The position numbers and the translations under genes are program-made. From assembly GCA_002389385.1 (NCBI GenBank), contig DGOK01000014.1:1-16509 (forward strand): a stretch of DNA of 16,509 bases. The letters are read 5' to 3'. This document shows, in pieces, positions 1 through 7,615 of the stretch (position 1 is its first letter; every line of letters begins with the position of its first letter). Under the pieces are notes generated by a model. It ran no database searches and was not told where the DNA came from. It saw only the letters and a list, made by a program, of their open reading frames with translations. This DNA is from Rhodospirillaceae bacterium UBA4468 (lineage in GTDB: Bacteria; Pseudomonadota; Alphaproteobacteria; Rhodospirillales; Casp-alpha2).

Positions 1-682
1 GAGAAAAGCTATAATCAATTAACACATCGTTCCACGAATACCTGCAGCTTACAACTGCAATAATTGGAATCATGCACTTAAATCCAGAGAGTTTGCGAAT
101 AATCTCCGTTGCCTCAGGGCCCGACATAACGGGCATACGAACATCCATAAGGATAAGATCGAAATCTGTTTCTTTAATATTCTCTACGGCCTCTTCGCCG
201 TTATCAGCGAATGTCATTTCGTGCCCCATGCCTTCTGGGATTGAGCGGATTATTTGTTGGTTCAACCCATTATCTTCAGCAACTAGAATTGATAAGGATC
301 TCGACCCTGTGAAATTTTTAGGTACGGCATCGTAGCGACGTTCATACGCCATCTTACCGGTCGGGTTCTGATATGGCAGGGTGAACCAAAATGTGCTCCC
401 GCGACCTAGTTCGCTATCCACACCAATAGTTCCACCCATCAATTCAACAAGTCGCTTACAGATCGAAAGCCCAAGCCCAGTTCCATGGTACTTTCTACTA
501 ATCGACGCATCGGCCTGAATGAAATCTTCAAATAAATTATCAATATTTTCAGCATCGATACCAATGCCATTATCGGTAATCTTAAAATTTAGAAACTTGT
601 TTTTTGCATCGTGTACGCACGAAACAGTAATGCGCCCTTCGTCTGTAAATTTAACGGCATTTCCAATCAGGTTAACAAGAAT
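1..682 (-). pseudogene. Hybrid histidine kinase, C-terminal part (HATPase + receiver) downstream of an in-frame TAG; runs off window edge
   Basis: This is the direct continuation, in the same frame, of the kinase ending at 683. Reading on from the TAG gives 227 codons without another stop. It encodes an N-box (NLIGNAVKFT), G1 box (DNGIGI), F-box region (LFEDFIQAD) and G2 box (GTGLGLSI), so the ATP-binding catalytic domain is intact. After a linker comes a receiver domain with the acidic pair (AEDN) and LILMDVRMP, whose Asp, coded at about 143-145, would be the phospho-acceptor. After IIAV the sequence stops resembling a receiver: the usual Thr/Ser position reads Val-Ser, followed by SCRYSWND. 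No start codon with a convincing ribosome site lies just after the TAG, so independent translation is unlikely. I read this as the severed half of one gene, by nonsense mutation, sequencing error or readthrough. High conservation of the catalytic boxes implies the interruption is recent or not real. Confidence 0.75.
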
Positions 683-2101
683 CTACCTGAGTCTCGTCGG
701 ATCAGCGCATACGACTTCCGGGAATTCATCGGAGATTACATAAGAAATCGAGAGTTTGTCTTTCTTGTCTTTAGGGCACATTTGATAAAATAGCGTTATG
801 AGTTTATCGACGATTTCTTTGGGTTCAAAGTCAACGGATTCAATAATCATCTTGCCAGCTTCAAGCTTGGAAATATCAAGGATTTCATTAAGTATTTTCA
901 GCAACGAATGCGTAGATTCTTTAATCCGTTTAACTTTCTCAACACTATCTGCAGGCAAGTGTTCATCTAGGAGCATATCGGCGAACCCCATAACACCTGT
1001 CATGGGGGTTCTGATTTCATGGCTCATCGAGGCTAAAAATTCTGACTTTGCTTTCCCAGCCGCATCCGCTGCTTCGGCCATGAGATGTGCTTTTTTCTCA
1101 CTCTCACTTAGACTTGCCGTCCGTTCACGAACGCGATCTTCTAATTCAAGGTTGGCTGCACGAATACGTTCAATGGCCTGTTTCCTATCGATCGCAATTT
1201 CAATGAGCTGTGCAGCGCTCGCAAGCAAATCGTCATCGTTTTCTTCAAACTGACTTGGCGCTCTAAAGAAAAGACAGATCGCCCCCGCCACAAGTCCCTC
1301 TGCATCACAAATAGGCACAGCGCGGACCGCGTCAATACCTGCACTTTTGAGTACGTCAGCAAGATTTTCCCAAGCCGCGTCCTCTGAAATGTTTTCGACT
1401 GCATACGGTTTGTTCGCGTTGATCGTGTCAATGAATAGCCAAGCGTCAATCGAGATGTCGTAGATGGCAGCCAGTATACTCGGCCCTGCATCCAAATGAA
1501 GTTGCGTAATATCGTCGTCTTTGAAGCAATACATTGCGCCAGAAAATCCTGGCCGTGCCTCTTCAATCGCACGGAGCATTATTGCTGCAACATCTGCCAA
1601 CGGTGCATCTTCAACCAATTGTTCTAGTCCCCGACCACGACCCATTTGCAGTGACTGGGCACGCTTCAAGTCGGTTATATCGCTTTGTAGAATGATCGCG
1701 CCACCTTCATTCGTGCGTTGATGGCGAACCTGATACGTCCGGCCATTCGCATGACGGGTTTCACTGACGCCACCATGTGCATTGCGCCGTTGATCCAGAC
1801 GCATTTTCACCCATACTTCAGGGTCTTCACGTGCAAGCGGAAGATCGATTAGTCCCATCTCAAGGCTGCGTCGAAGGAGTTGCTCCTGCGTATAATTTAC
1901 GATTTCATCCTTAGGCGGCGAATGCGGGTATATCTTATGATAGGTTTCGTTCGTGAATAGGGTTTTTTCATCACGATTATACAACACGACCATATCGGCA
2001 AATGTATCAATCGCTTCTTGGAGGAGTTCTGCTGTTGATTTTTTAGTCGGACTGGCAGCGGTTAACGCTTCAAGCTCATCGACGAGCGCATCTTTGGTCA
2101 T
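683..2101 (-). CDS. Sensor histidine kinase, N-terminal part (PAS-GAF-HisKA), truncated by in-frame TAG
   Basis: This is the sensor and dimerisation half of a cytoplasmic hybrid kinase; no membrane segment is visible. Residues 25-148 look like a PAS-type domain ending in the typical DITDLKRAQ linker. Residues 160-312 look like a GAF domain (AVPICDAEGLVAGAICLFF). Residues 313-350 form a charged, probably coiled-coil linker. Residues 352-418 are HisKA with the H-box SHEIRTPM, His361 being the phospho-acceptor. The protein ends at CADPTRLR, where homologues continue with Q-ILVNLIGNA; the missing Gln codon is TAG here. As it stands the product could dimerise and hold the His but cannot bind ATP. 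ATG at 2101 is the chosen start. An earlier in-frame ATG at 2140 meets a TAG after five codons. A sigma70-like promoter lies about 70 bp upstream of 2101. The ligand is unknown. Confidence 0.85.
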   Translation of the reverse strand: MTKDALVDELEALTAASPTKKSTAELLQEAIDTFADMVVLYNRDEKTLFTNETYHKIYPHSPPKDEIVNYTQEQLLRRSLEMGLIDLPLAREDPEVWVKMRLDQRRNAHGGVSETRHANGRTYQVRHQRTNEGGAIILQSDITDLKRAQSLQMGRGRGLEQLVEDAPLADVAAIMLRAIEEARPGFSGAMYCFKDDDITQLHLDAGPSILAAIYDISIDAWLFIDTINANKPYAVENISEDAAWENLADVLKSAGIDAVRAVPICDAEGLVAGAICLFFRAPSQFEENDDDLLASAAQLIEIAIDRKQAIERIRAANLELEDRVRERTASLSESEKKAHLMAEAADAAGKAKSEFLASMSHEIRTPMTGVMGFADMLLDEHLPADSVEKVKRIKESTHSLLKILNEILDISKLEAGKMIIESVDFEPKEIVDKLITLFYQMCPKDKKDKLSISYVISDEFPEVVCADPTRLR

Positions 2102-2170
2102 CTTCTGCCAACGCGCGCGGCCCTAGGGTTCTTTGGTCATATATTGGCCCTAGAATGTCATAACCCCTCT

Positions 2171-2199
2171 ATTAAATGTTGAATAAACCAAGTCGTCAA
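2171..2199 (-). promoter_or_regulatory. Sigma70-type promoter for the histidine kinase
   Basis: Read on the minus strand, -35 TTGACG (2199-2194) and -10 TTTAAT (2176-2171) are separated by exactly 17 bp, each matching consensus at five of six positions. Transcription would begin near 2164, giving a leader of about 60 nt before ATG 2101. That leader holds a five-codon ORF (ATG at 2140, stop TAG) that starts with the same 11 bases as the kinase gene. This placement argues that the kinase is transcribed separately from the oxidase operon upstream of it. I see no strong Rho-independent terminator between 2102 and 2308. Confidence 0.55.
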
Positions 2200-2308
2200 A
2201 TTCCGTCCGGCCTCAAAAATATATGAATATTGCCAATTAAACTTTAAGACGATTATGTGGAAATCATACCCTTAAACTTCATGCGTAGAAGCTGGCTATG
2301 CTTTGCGA

Positions 2309-3469
2309 TTAAATGTACGACGATGCTCGATCAATTTGCTGGAACCTGGATACATTGAACGCATCTAACGACAGCCTTGGCGCAACCCCAGTTGCCAGAT
2401 CGGCGACAAACTCGCCAACGCCGGGGGCGAGTTGAAAACCATGTGCAGAAAACCCGAAGGCGTGAACAATCCCTTCGGCGCGCCCAGAACTGATAACGGG
2501 TAAATTATCCGGGGTGTATCCTTCAATTCCCGCCCATGTGCGCATGATGTTGGCACGCTTCATAATCGGAAAGACGTCACATGCCGTGCTCAAGAACTGC
2601 GACATGCCTTTCATATCTAAAACTGTACGGTTGCTATCTGGCAGCGCGCGTCCGCGCACCCCGCCGCCAATGAGAACGGTGCCGTTCTCAAACTGCTTAA
2701 ACGACAACGCGCCGCTGAGCGCGCCGATGACAGCATTCGTAGCAAAGGCAGGCATTCGGGCCGTGATGGCAAGCATCGGCGCATGCGCCTGCAATGGTAC
2801 ATCATCACCCAACTTGGCCGCCAACACGCCACCCCATGCCCCAGCGGCGTTAATTACCGTCAGCGCTTCGAAAGTACCTTTATGGGTTTCCACATGCCAA
2901 TTGCTCGCATGTCGCTTAATATCTATAACCGGTGTTTCTTCGCGGAAATTGACTCCAAGTTTTTCACCTCGGCGCTTGAATGCCTGTGTGGTTTGAAACG
3001 GTAACGCCGACCCATCCCCATCAACATGTAATGCACCCACGCAGTGTGGCGCAATAGCAGGCAGGTACGCACGCAAGGTTTCCTGATCAACGACATCTTC
3101 ATGTGTGAAGCCACGTGCGTTTAAATCATTTACCCGTTGCCGCGCCTTCGCCATGTCTTCATCGCTTCGGGCAACCTTGAGATACCGTGAAACACGATAG
3201 CCACAGTCATCATCAACCAATGATTTTATATCGCGCCAATACTCATATGACGCCTGCGCCAATGGCACTTCGACATACTCGCGGCCCAGCCTACGGACGC
3301 CACCGGCATTTACGCCGGATGCATGACAACCAACATAATCTTTTTCCAACACCGTAACACTGACGCCACGCTTAATCAGATGCAGTGCCGCAGAGCATCC
3401 GTGAATGCCACCACCAATAACAATGACATCAGCCGTTTTACTTGCTGGATCAGAATTTAATATTTTCAT
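2309..3469 (-). CDS. FAD-dependent oxidoreductase, DAO family (SoxB/opine oxidase beta-like subunit)
   Basis: A predicted 386-residue flavoprotein oxidising an amine or amino acid C-N bond. The N-terminal Rossmann motif VIVIGGGIHG (residues 15-24) binds the FAD ADP moiety. An ASGVNAGGVR segment follows, like that after the dinucleotide fold of sarcosine-oxidase beta and opine-oxidase B proteins. A second FAD-contact region lies near the C-terminus (TPDNLPVIS, then GFSAHGFQLAPG). ATG 3469 is preferred over the 25-codon-longer start because it sits only 13 residues before the Rossmann strand. It overlaps the end of the alpha-subunit gene by 20 nt. Last gene of a five-gene overlapping cassette. 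Its position beside alpha and gamma subunits makes it one of two candidate catalytic beta subunits; the other lies at 5151-6254. The substrate is not determinable from sequence. Hydrogen cyanide synthase C is a related fold but a less likely role. Confidence 0.85.
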   Translation of the reverse strand: MKILNSDPASKTADVIVIGGGIHGCSAALHLIKRGVSVTVLEKDYVGCHASGVNAGGVRRLGREYVEVPLAQASYEYWRDIKSLVDDDCGYRVSRYLKVARSDEDMAKARQRVNDLNARGFTHEDVVDQETLRAYLPAIAPHCVGALHVDGDGSALPFQTTQAFKRRGEKLGVNFREETPVIDIKRHASNWHVETHKGTFEALTVINAAGAWGGVLAAKLGDDVPLQAHAPMLAITARMPAFATNAVIGALSGALSFKQFENGTVLIGGGVRGRALPDSNRTVLDMKGMSQFLSTACDVFPIMKRANIMRTWAGIEGYTPDNLPVISSGRAEGIVHAFGFSAHGFQLAPGVGEFVADLATGVAPRLSLDAFNVSRFQQIDRASSYI

Positions 3470-4847
3470 CTTCTTCGATTTGTAAATTTGCCAGTTCTTC
3501 CAGACGCAATGGCTTAATCGGCGGACGCAATCGATAGTATCCAACGTCCGCAGCCGGCCTGTTTGTTTGCTTGGCGATCAGTTCTTGAACGGTCAAGCCA
3601 CAGAAACGCCCTTGGCACGGCCCCATACCAGCGCGGCAAAAACTCTTAAGCTGATTGGGCCCCACAAGACCAATCTCGATCGTGTCTCTGATGTCTTTTA
3701 AAGACAGTTCTTCGCAACGGCAGATAATTGCATCGTCGTCTGTCGGCACTCGAAAATCATCTGAAGGCCGGAACCATGTATCCAGGAATGGTCGAATGCT
3801 GAGTTCACGACGTAACGTGGTTCGCGCTGTTTTTGCTTTGCTATCGCGCGCCGCAGTATCAATAAGCCCAAGCTTGGCGAGAGACCCCAACGCCGCGATC
3901 TCTCCACTGGCGCGCGCGGCTAGTCCACCGCCAATACCACCACCATCACCCGCAACATAGACGCCATCAATCGATGTTCCACACCACTGATCTGTTTTTG
4001 GTCGCCAACATAATTGCTGCTCATCCCAATCGTGATCAAGGCTCGCTGCAAACGAGAGATTAACGTTCGGCACCACGCCTTGATGCAAGAAGATATGATC
4101 GCTTGGAATATTTTGCCATGTCCCCCCGGCATTTACCGAGAGACCTTCAGCCTTTGTGTCGCCAAGGACTTTTAACGCACGGACATTGTTGATGATACGC
4201 GTGCCGCTTTTACGAATTTCTGATTGCCACTTTTGACCTTTACTAAGTAGATCCCAACGCCGTAATGCGCCGGGGATATGTGGCAGTGCTTTGAGCCTGT
4301 TAGCTTTTGCTGTCGTGTCGACAATGGCGGCAATCTTCACGCCTGCCTGCAGGTACTGATGCGCAACGAGATATAACAACGGCCCGCATCCAGCAAAAAT
4401 CGCACCCTCAGCCGCCAAGCCAGATGTCTTGAGCATCGTCTGCGCAGCCCCGGCCATCATCACACCTGGAAGTGTCCAGCCTTTGATCGGAAACGGGCGT
4501 TCCATAGCGCCCGTCGCCAAAATAATCGCAGGTGCTGTGACAAGCCTAGCTTGTCCATTTGATGAATAGCCGACTTCACGTTCATCGGTCACCTGCCACA
4601 CTGATGCATCCGCAACATACTCAATATTTGTGCTGCGCATATTTTGGGCCAATGGCTTACCCGCCATATATTCAGGGCCCAAGATCGTTGCCTGCTTATC
4701 GCCAGCAGCTTCAATCGCGCGGTAAATTTGTCCACCGGGTGTTGGCTGGTCATCCAACAGCAAAACTTTGGCACCGCTCTCAGTCGCAGTGATCGCTGCC
4801 GACATACCTGCCGGGCCTGCACCAATGATAATGATGTCGATACTCAT
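3450..4847 (-). CDS. FAD/NAD(P)-binding oxidoreductase with C-terminal [2Fe-2S] domain (opine oxidase / HcnB / hydroxyproline dehydrogenase alpha-like)
   Basis: A 465-residue electron-transfer subunit of a probable hetero-oligomeric amine dehydrogenase. Visible parts: N-terminal FAD motif IIIIGAGPAG (residues 5-14), the ATGAMERPFP segment near 111-120 typical of this class, a second nucleotide-binding region around 149-176, and VYVAGDGGGIGGG (297-308) near the FAD ribityl site. The C-terminal BFD-like domain has cysteines 377, 379, 404, 411 and 416 (CRCEEL, then CRAGMGPCQGRFCG), enough to bind a [2Fe-2S] cluster. In heterotetrameric sarcosine oxidase the equivalent alpha subunit is much longer, with a folate-binding aminomethyltransferase domain at the C-terminus; that domain is absent here, as in opine oxidases. 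ATG 4847 overlaps the preceding stop by ATGA, with AGGCGGA about 6 nt upstream. Exact complex identity (OoxA, HcnB or LhpF-like) is inferred, not proven. Confidence 0.88.
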   Translation of the reverse strand: MSIDIIIIGAGPAGMSAAITATESGAKVLLLDDQPTPGGQIYRAIEAAGDKQATILGPEYMAGKPLAQNMRSTNIEYVADASVWQVTDEREVGYSSNGQARLVTAPAIILATGAMERPFPIKGWTLPGVMMAGAAQTMLKTSGLAAEGAIFAGCGPLLYLVAHQYLQAGVKIAAIVDTTAKANRLKALPHIPGALRRWDLLSKGQKWQSEIRKSGTRIINNVRALKVLGDTKAEGLSVNAGGTWQNIPSDHIFLHQGVVPNVNLSFAASLDHDWDEQQLCWRPKTDQWCGTSIDGVYVAGDGGGIGGGLAARASGEIAALGSLAKLGLIDTAARDSKAKTARTTLRRELSIRPFLDTWFRPSDDFRVPTDDDAIICRCEELSLKDIRDTIEIGLVGPNQLKSFCRAGMGPCQGRFCGLTVQELIAKQTNRPAADVGYYRLRPPIKPLRLEELANLQIEEDENIKF

Positions 4848-5158
4848 GCCGGGTCCGCCTGATCTATATTAAGTTCTGCGGCACCGTGCTGGCGCGCAAC
4901 CTTCATGCCGCTTGTTGCTACGACCTGACAGGCTTGTCGGTTGGGCTGGCCATCGATCACCATGAGACAATCGAAGCAAACACCCATCATACAAAACGGC
5001 CCCCGCGCGAGATCTTTCACCGGCGTTTGGCGAAACGAAAGAAGGTCATCAGCCAACAAAGCAGCCGCGACACTTTCACCACTTCGCGCTGTGATTTTCG
5101 CACCCTCGAAGTCAAAAACCACATCAGCTATGGCATCGTTAATAACCCGTTTAAACAT
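4844..5158 (-). CDS. Small (2Fe-2S)-binding protein, Fer2_4 type (opine oxidase gamma-like subunit)
   Basis: A 104-residue ferredoxin-like subunit. Cysteines 56, 61, 64 and 77 form C-x4-C-x2-C-x12-C within PFCMMGVCFDC and RQACQ, the classic plant-type [2Fe-2S] ligand set. The length matches the separate small subunits found next to opine oxidase and hydroxyproline dehydrogenase genes; the same fold is fused at the N-terminus of sarcosine oxidase alpha. It should relay electrons between the flavoprotein subunits. ATG 5158 is chosen: the in-frame TTG immediately before it is weaker. It overlaps the upstream stop by 8 nt (ATGTTTAA), and its own stop overlaps the alpha-subunit start by 4 nt. Both overlaps imply translational coupling and fixed stoichiometry. 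Confidence 0.9.
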   Translation of the reverse strand: MFKRVINDAIADVVFDFEGAKITARSGESVAAALLADDLLSFRQTPVKDLARGPFCMMGVCFDCLMVIDGQPNRQACQVVATSGMKVARQHGAAELNIDQADPA

Positions 5159-6254
5159 CAAATCGCCTCACACTTAATCCCTCGAGTTCGCGGCCAAGCT
5201 GACCATCTGCGACATACTTTGCATAAACCATGGCATGCGTTGCAGCCAAAGTGACACCACTATGGCATGCCGCCGTAAAGGCACCCGGCATGGTTTCAGA
5301 TTGATCATAAATTGGCAGTCCATCCGGCGTCATGACACGGAGTGCGCCCCACGTGCGTACAATTTTTGCTTTTGACAAAACTGGGAAAGAACGTCGTGCG
5401 CGATTCGCAATAGTCTGCATGACTTGGGGTGTTGAGCGAATATCAAAACCAATGTCTTCATGCGAGTCGCCGATCATGATCGTACCCTCACCGGTTTGCC
5501 GTGCGTGGGTTGTCGGCATATCCAGAAACGGGGCTTGTCTCTCGGTGACAATAATTTGACCTTTTACAGGCCTGACCGGTTGCTCAAGACCCACCATCGG
5601 TGCCAAAGCTTTGTTGCCAAGCCCCGCAGCCAAAACAATCCGAGCCGTTGAAAAATTTTCATTCGCAGTACGGACAGAAAATCCGTCACCACTTTTTTGA
5701 ATATCAAGAACCCGATTATCATTTTTGATCTCGCCGCCTAGATCGACAAAAGCCCGTTGCATGGATCGCATGAGATACAATGGACTGACATGCCCATCAT
5801 GCGGACTATATGAGCCACCGACAACTTCGGGACCAAGTGCAGGCAATCTTTCAAGCATTGCCTTGCGATCTAACATTTCGTGTTTGAAGCGACCATTCTG
5901 GTGCGACGTCAGGGTCGACATTTTCTCAACGCGGTCTTCATATTCTTCATCGTTCAGACAGATATGAATGCCACCAGGTGCGCTGTAACTTGTATCGATG
6001 CCCGTGCGATCCAACAACTCGGTTGAGAATTCGGGGTATCGCTCAGCCGATCCCATCGTCCAGTCTGCATAGATCGGTTTGCCTATGCCTTTGCTTTGCA
6101 CCCACACCAATCCAAAGTTTCCACGCGCAGCGCGGTACGCCACATCGCCTTCATCAAGAATTGTGCATCGTAATCCCTGACGTGCGAGGCCGTATCCGAC
6201 GGCGGACCCTAAGAGGCCACCCCCAACAACGATGGCGTCATAACTCGTACTCAT
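5151..6254 (-). CDS. FAD-dependent oxidoreductase, DAO family (second beta-like subunit)
   Basis: A 367-residue glycine/D-amino-acid-oxidase-family flavoprotein. The FAD motif AIVVGGGLLG occupies residues 7-16. The segment GNFGLVWVQSKG follows at about 46-57. The C-terminal half has MTPDGLPIYDQ and ACHSGVTLAATHA, the FAD-proximal strand and helix expected for this fold. It starts at ATG 6254, sharing ATGA with the stop of the DadA-like gene, and overlaps the [2Fe-2S] gene by 8 nt. Lying immediately before the gamma and alpha genes, it is the positional equivalent of a catalytic beta subunit. A second DAO protein lies after alpha (2309-3469), so two catalytic subunits may share one electron-transfer pair, or one may act alone as an oxidase. 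Predicted cytoplasmic, no signal peptide. Substrate unknown. Confidence 0.87.
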   Translation of the reverse strand: MSTSYDAIVVGGGLLGSAVGYGLARQGLRCTILDEGDVAYRAARGNFGLVWVQSKGIGKPIYADWTMGSAERYPEFSTELLDRTGIDTSYSAPGGIHICLNDEEYEDRVEKMSTLTSHQNGRFKHEMLDRKAMLERLPALGPEVVGGSYSPHDGHVSPLYLMRSMQRAFVDLGGEIKNDNRVLDIQKSGDGFSVRTANENFSTARIVLAAGLGNKALAPMVGLEQPVRPVKGQIIVTERQAPFLDMPTTHARQTGEGTIMIGDSHEDIGFDIRSTPQVMQTIANRARRSFPVLSKAKIVRTWGALRVMTPDGLPIYDQSETMPGAFTAACHSGVTLAATHAMVYAKYVADGQLGRELEGLSVRRFDV

Positions 6255-7492
6255 TGGAAACGCGTAATGCTATATGGGGCTAAATCAATATTCACAGGCT
6301 CGCCGCTGACCACACCAGCAACAACCCGTCCCGTATTAGGGGCCATGCCAAACCCATAATGGCTATGGCCAAACGCTGTGAATAGGTTTTCATACCCAGG
6401 CACATTGCCGATACATGGTAGGCTATCTGGGAACGATGGACGAATGCCCGACCATTCTTTTGTGTCATCAATATTGATATCTGGAAGCAGTCGTTTGACC
6501 ATACGCTTGAACACATGTGCGCGACGATAATCAGCCTCGGCATCAAGACCTGCGAATTCAGCCGTCCCCGCACATCGCACGCCAGCGAGCATAGAACTGA
6601 CAACAAACTTTCCTTCGGTATCCATGATTGAGTTATTGACGGTCACACCCGGGTTTTGAAAAACCAGATGGTATCCACGCTCAGCTTCAAGCGGGACTTT
6701 GACCCCTAATGACTCTAACAAACGTGCAGACCATGCACCTGCAGCAATGATCAGTTTCTCAGCTTTGAGCTCACCTTGATCCGTATCTAACGTCCAACTG
6801 CCATTGTCTCCTGGAGTGATTTTATTGATCGTCACTTGGCGGAATGTGGCACCCAATGACATCGCTTTTTCTGCCAGCACTTTGCCGATGGCGCCTGGAT
6901 CTAATGCGCGCGCCTGGTCCTTTATGATCACAGCAGCCTTATAATCTTTTGAAATCGCCGGCTCGATTTCCTGAAGCTCGCCCGCGTTCACAACTTCCAT
7001 TGGCACATCGCGTTCCTGGCGCAGACGCCAACCCAAATGACTGAGGTTCGCACCAGCGGGTTTTTTATAAGCATGCACGTAAACAGAATCACTCACGAGA
7101 TGTTCACTTCCCGTGCCGTTCAAATGGCATCTATACAAATCAACGTTGGGGCGGTTCAATGCGCTCATCGCATCACCAATAGCCTGCAATCGGTCGACAT
7201 TACCTGATCTCAGAAACTTCAATGCCCAAGGCATAAACTTAAGCAGGTAACCGGGACGAATAGAGATCGGACCTTCAGGATCAACAATCCATTTTGGCAC
7301 GTTCTTCCAAATCCCAGGCATTGATTGCGGGATGCAGGTCCACGGTGAGATCACACCTGCGTTGCCAGAACTCGCGCCTTCTGCTGGTGGGTTGCGGTCA
7401 ATCATTTCGACCTCAAACCCTTTTTCCAGCAATGAAAGTGCTGAGCAAATGCCCACGATACCAGAACCGATAATTGTAACTTTTTTAGCCAT
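6251..7492 (-). CDS. D-amino-acid dehydrogenase (DadA-like) FAD oxidoreductase
   Basis: A 413-residue FAD flavoprotein close in layout and length to DadA-type D-amino-acid dehydrogenases, which deaminate D-amino acids to keto acids and pass electrons to the respiratory chain. Visible parts: VTIIGSGIVG (residues 5-14), ASSGNAGVISPW (about 39-50) after the first FAD unit, an internal LIIAAGAWS strand, and C-terminal WSGIRPSFPDSLPCIG plus GHSHYGFGMAPNTG. ATG 7492 is preferred to the 16-codon-longer ATG because it is 4-5 residues before the Rossmann strand and overlaps the stop of a small upstream ORF as ATGGCTAA. First of five overlapping oxidoreductase genes. It may act on the primary substrate or on a D-amino acid released by the other enzymes. 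DadA function is an inference from family features; related enzymes act on other amino acids. Confidence 0.85.
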   Translation of the reverse strand: MAKKVTIIGSGIVGICSALSLLEKGFEVEMIDRNPPAEGASSGNAGVISPWTCIPQSMPGIWKNVPKWIVDPEGPISIRPGYLLKFMPWALKFLRSGNVDRLQAIGDAMSALNRPNVDLYRCHLNGTGSEHLVSDSVYVHAYKKPAGANLSHLGWRLRQERDVPMEVVNAGELQEIEPAISKDYKAAVIIKDQARALDPGAIGKVLAEKAMSLGATFRQVTINKITPGDNGSWTLDTDQGELKAEKLIIAAGAWSARLLESLGVKVPLEAERGYHLVFQNPGVTVNNSIMDTEGKFVVSSMLAGVRCAGTAEFAGLDAEADYRRAHVFKRMVKRLLPDINIDDTKEWSGIRPSFPDSLPCIGNVPGYENLFTAFGHSHYGFGMAPNTGRVVAGVVSGEPVNIDLAPYSITRFQ

Positions 7493-7571
7493 ATGAACAT
7501 TCTTCGATTGTTTTAATGATGTCAGCAGATAACTGATCATCTCGTTGCAATATGCGCCAAACTTCAGACAT
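7485..7571 (-). CDS. Possible 28-residue small protein or leader peptide, coupled to the DadA-like gene
   Basis: Within the 123-nt gap between permease and DadA-like gene, ATG 7571 opens a frame of 28 codons (begins MSEVWRILQRDDQLSADI, ends SYG) that stops with TAA at 7487-7485. The stop overlaps the DadA-like start by 8 nt (ATGGCTAA), the same geometry as the ATGTTTAA overlap further down this operon. GGAG lies about 12 nt upstream and GAG about 8 nt upstream, a modest ribosome site. The composition is ordinary and looks like a charged amphipathic helix; I do not recognise a family. Options are a translational-coupling leader, a small subunit, a remnant of a longer gene, or chance. Confidence 0.35.
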   Translation of the reverse strand: MSEVWRILQRDDQLSADIIKTIEECSYG

Positions 7572-7615
7572 AGCTGTAGCTCACTCCATACTCATTAGCA
7601 GAGCACGCATTCAAA

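Noticed and set aside
798..1253. 151-codon plus-strand ORF opposite the kinase
   Set aside because: Antisense shadow of the GAF/HisKA coding region; low-complexity Ser-rich product and no ribosome site.
2101..2161. Kinase starting at an upstream ATG (2161 or 2140) with TAG codons read as an amino acid
   Set aside because: The promoter at 2171-2199 puts the transcript start near 2164, leaving no ribosome site for 2161, and no other gene in the window has an internal TAG. The TAGs here are more simply leader sequence.
2514..2996. 160-codon plus-strand ORF opposite the DAO oxidase
   Set aside because: Shadow of a strongly supported flavoprotein gene; product has no recognisable motif.
2309..6254. 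Hydrogen cyanide synthase (hcnABC)
   Set aside because: Small Fer2, PyrOX-BFD and DAO parts match in type, but the order differs (a DAO before the small subunit), a second DAO and DadA-like enzyme are present, and TRAP uptake genes point to catabolism.
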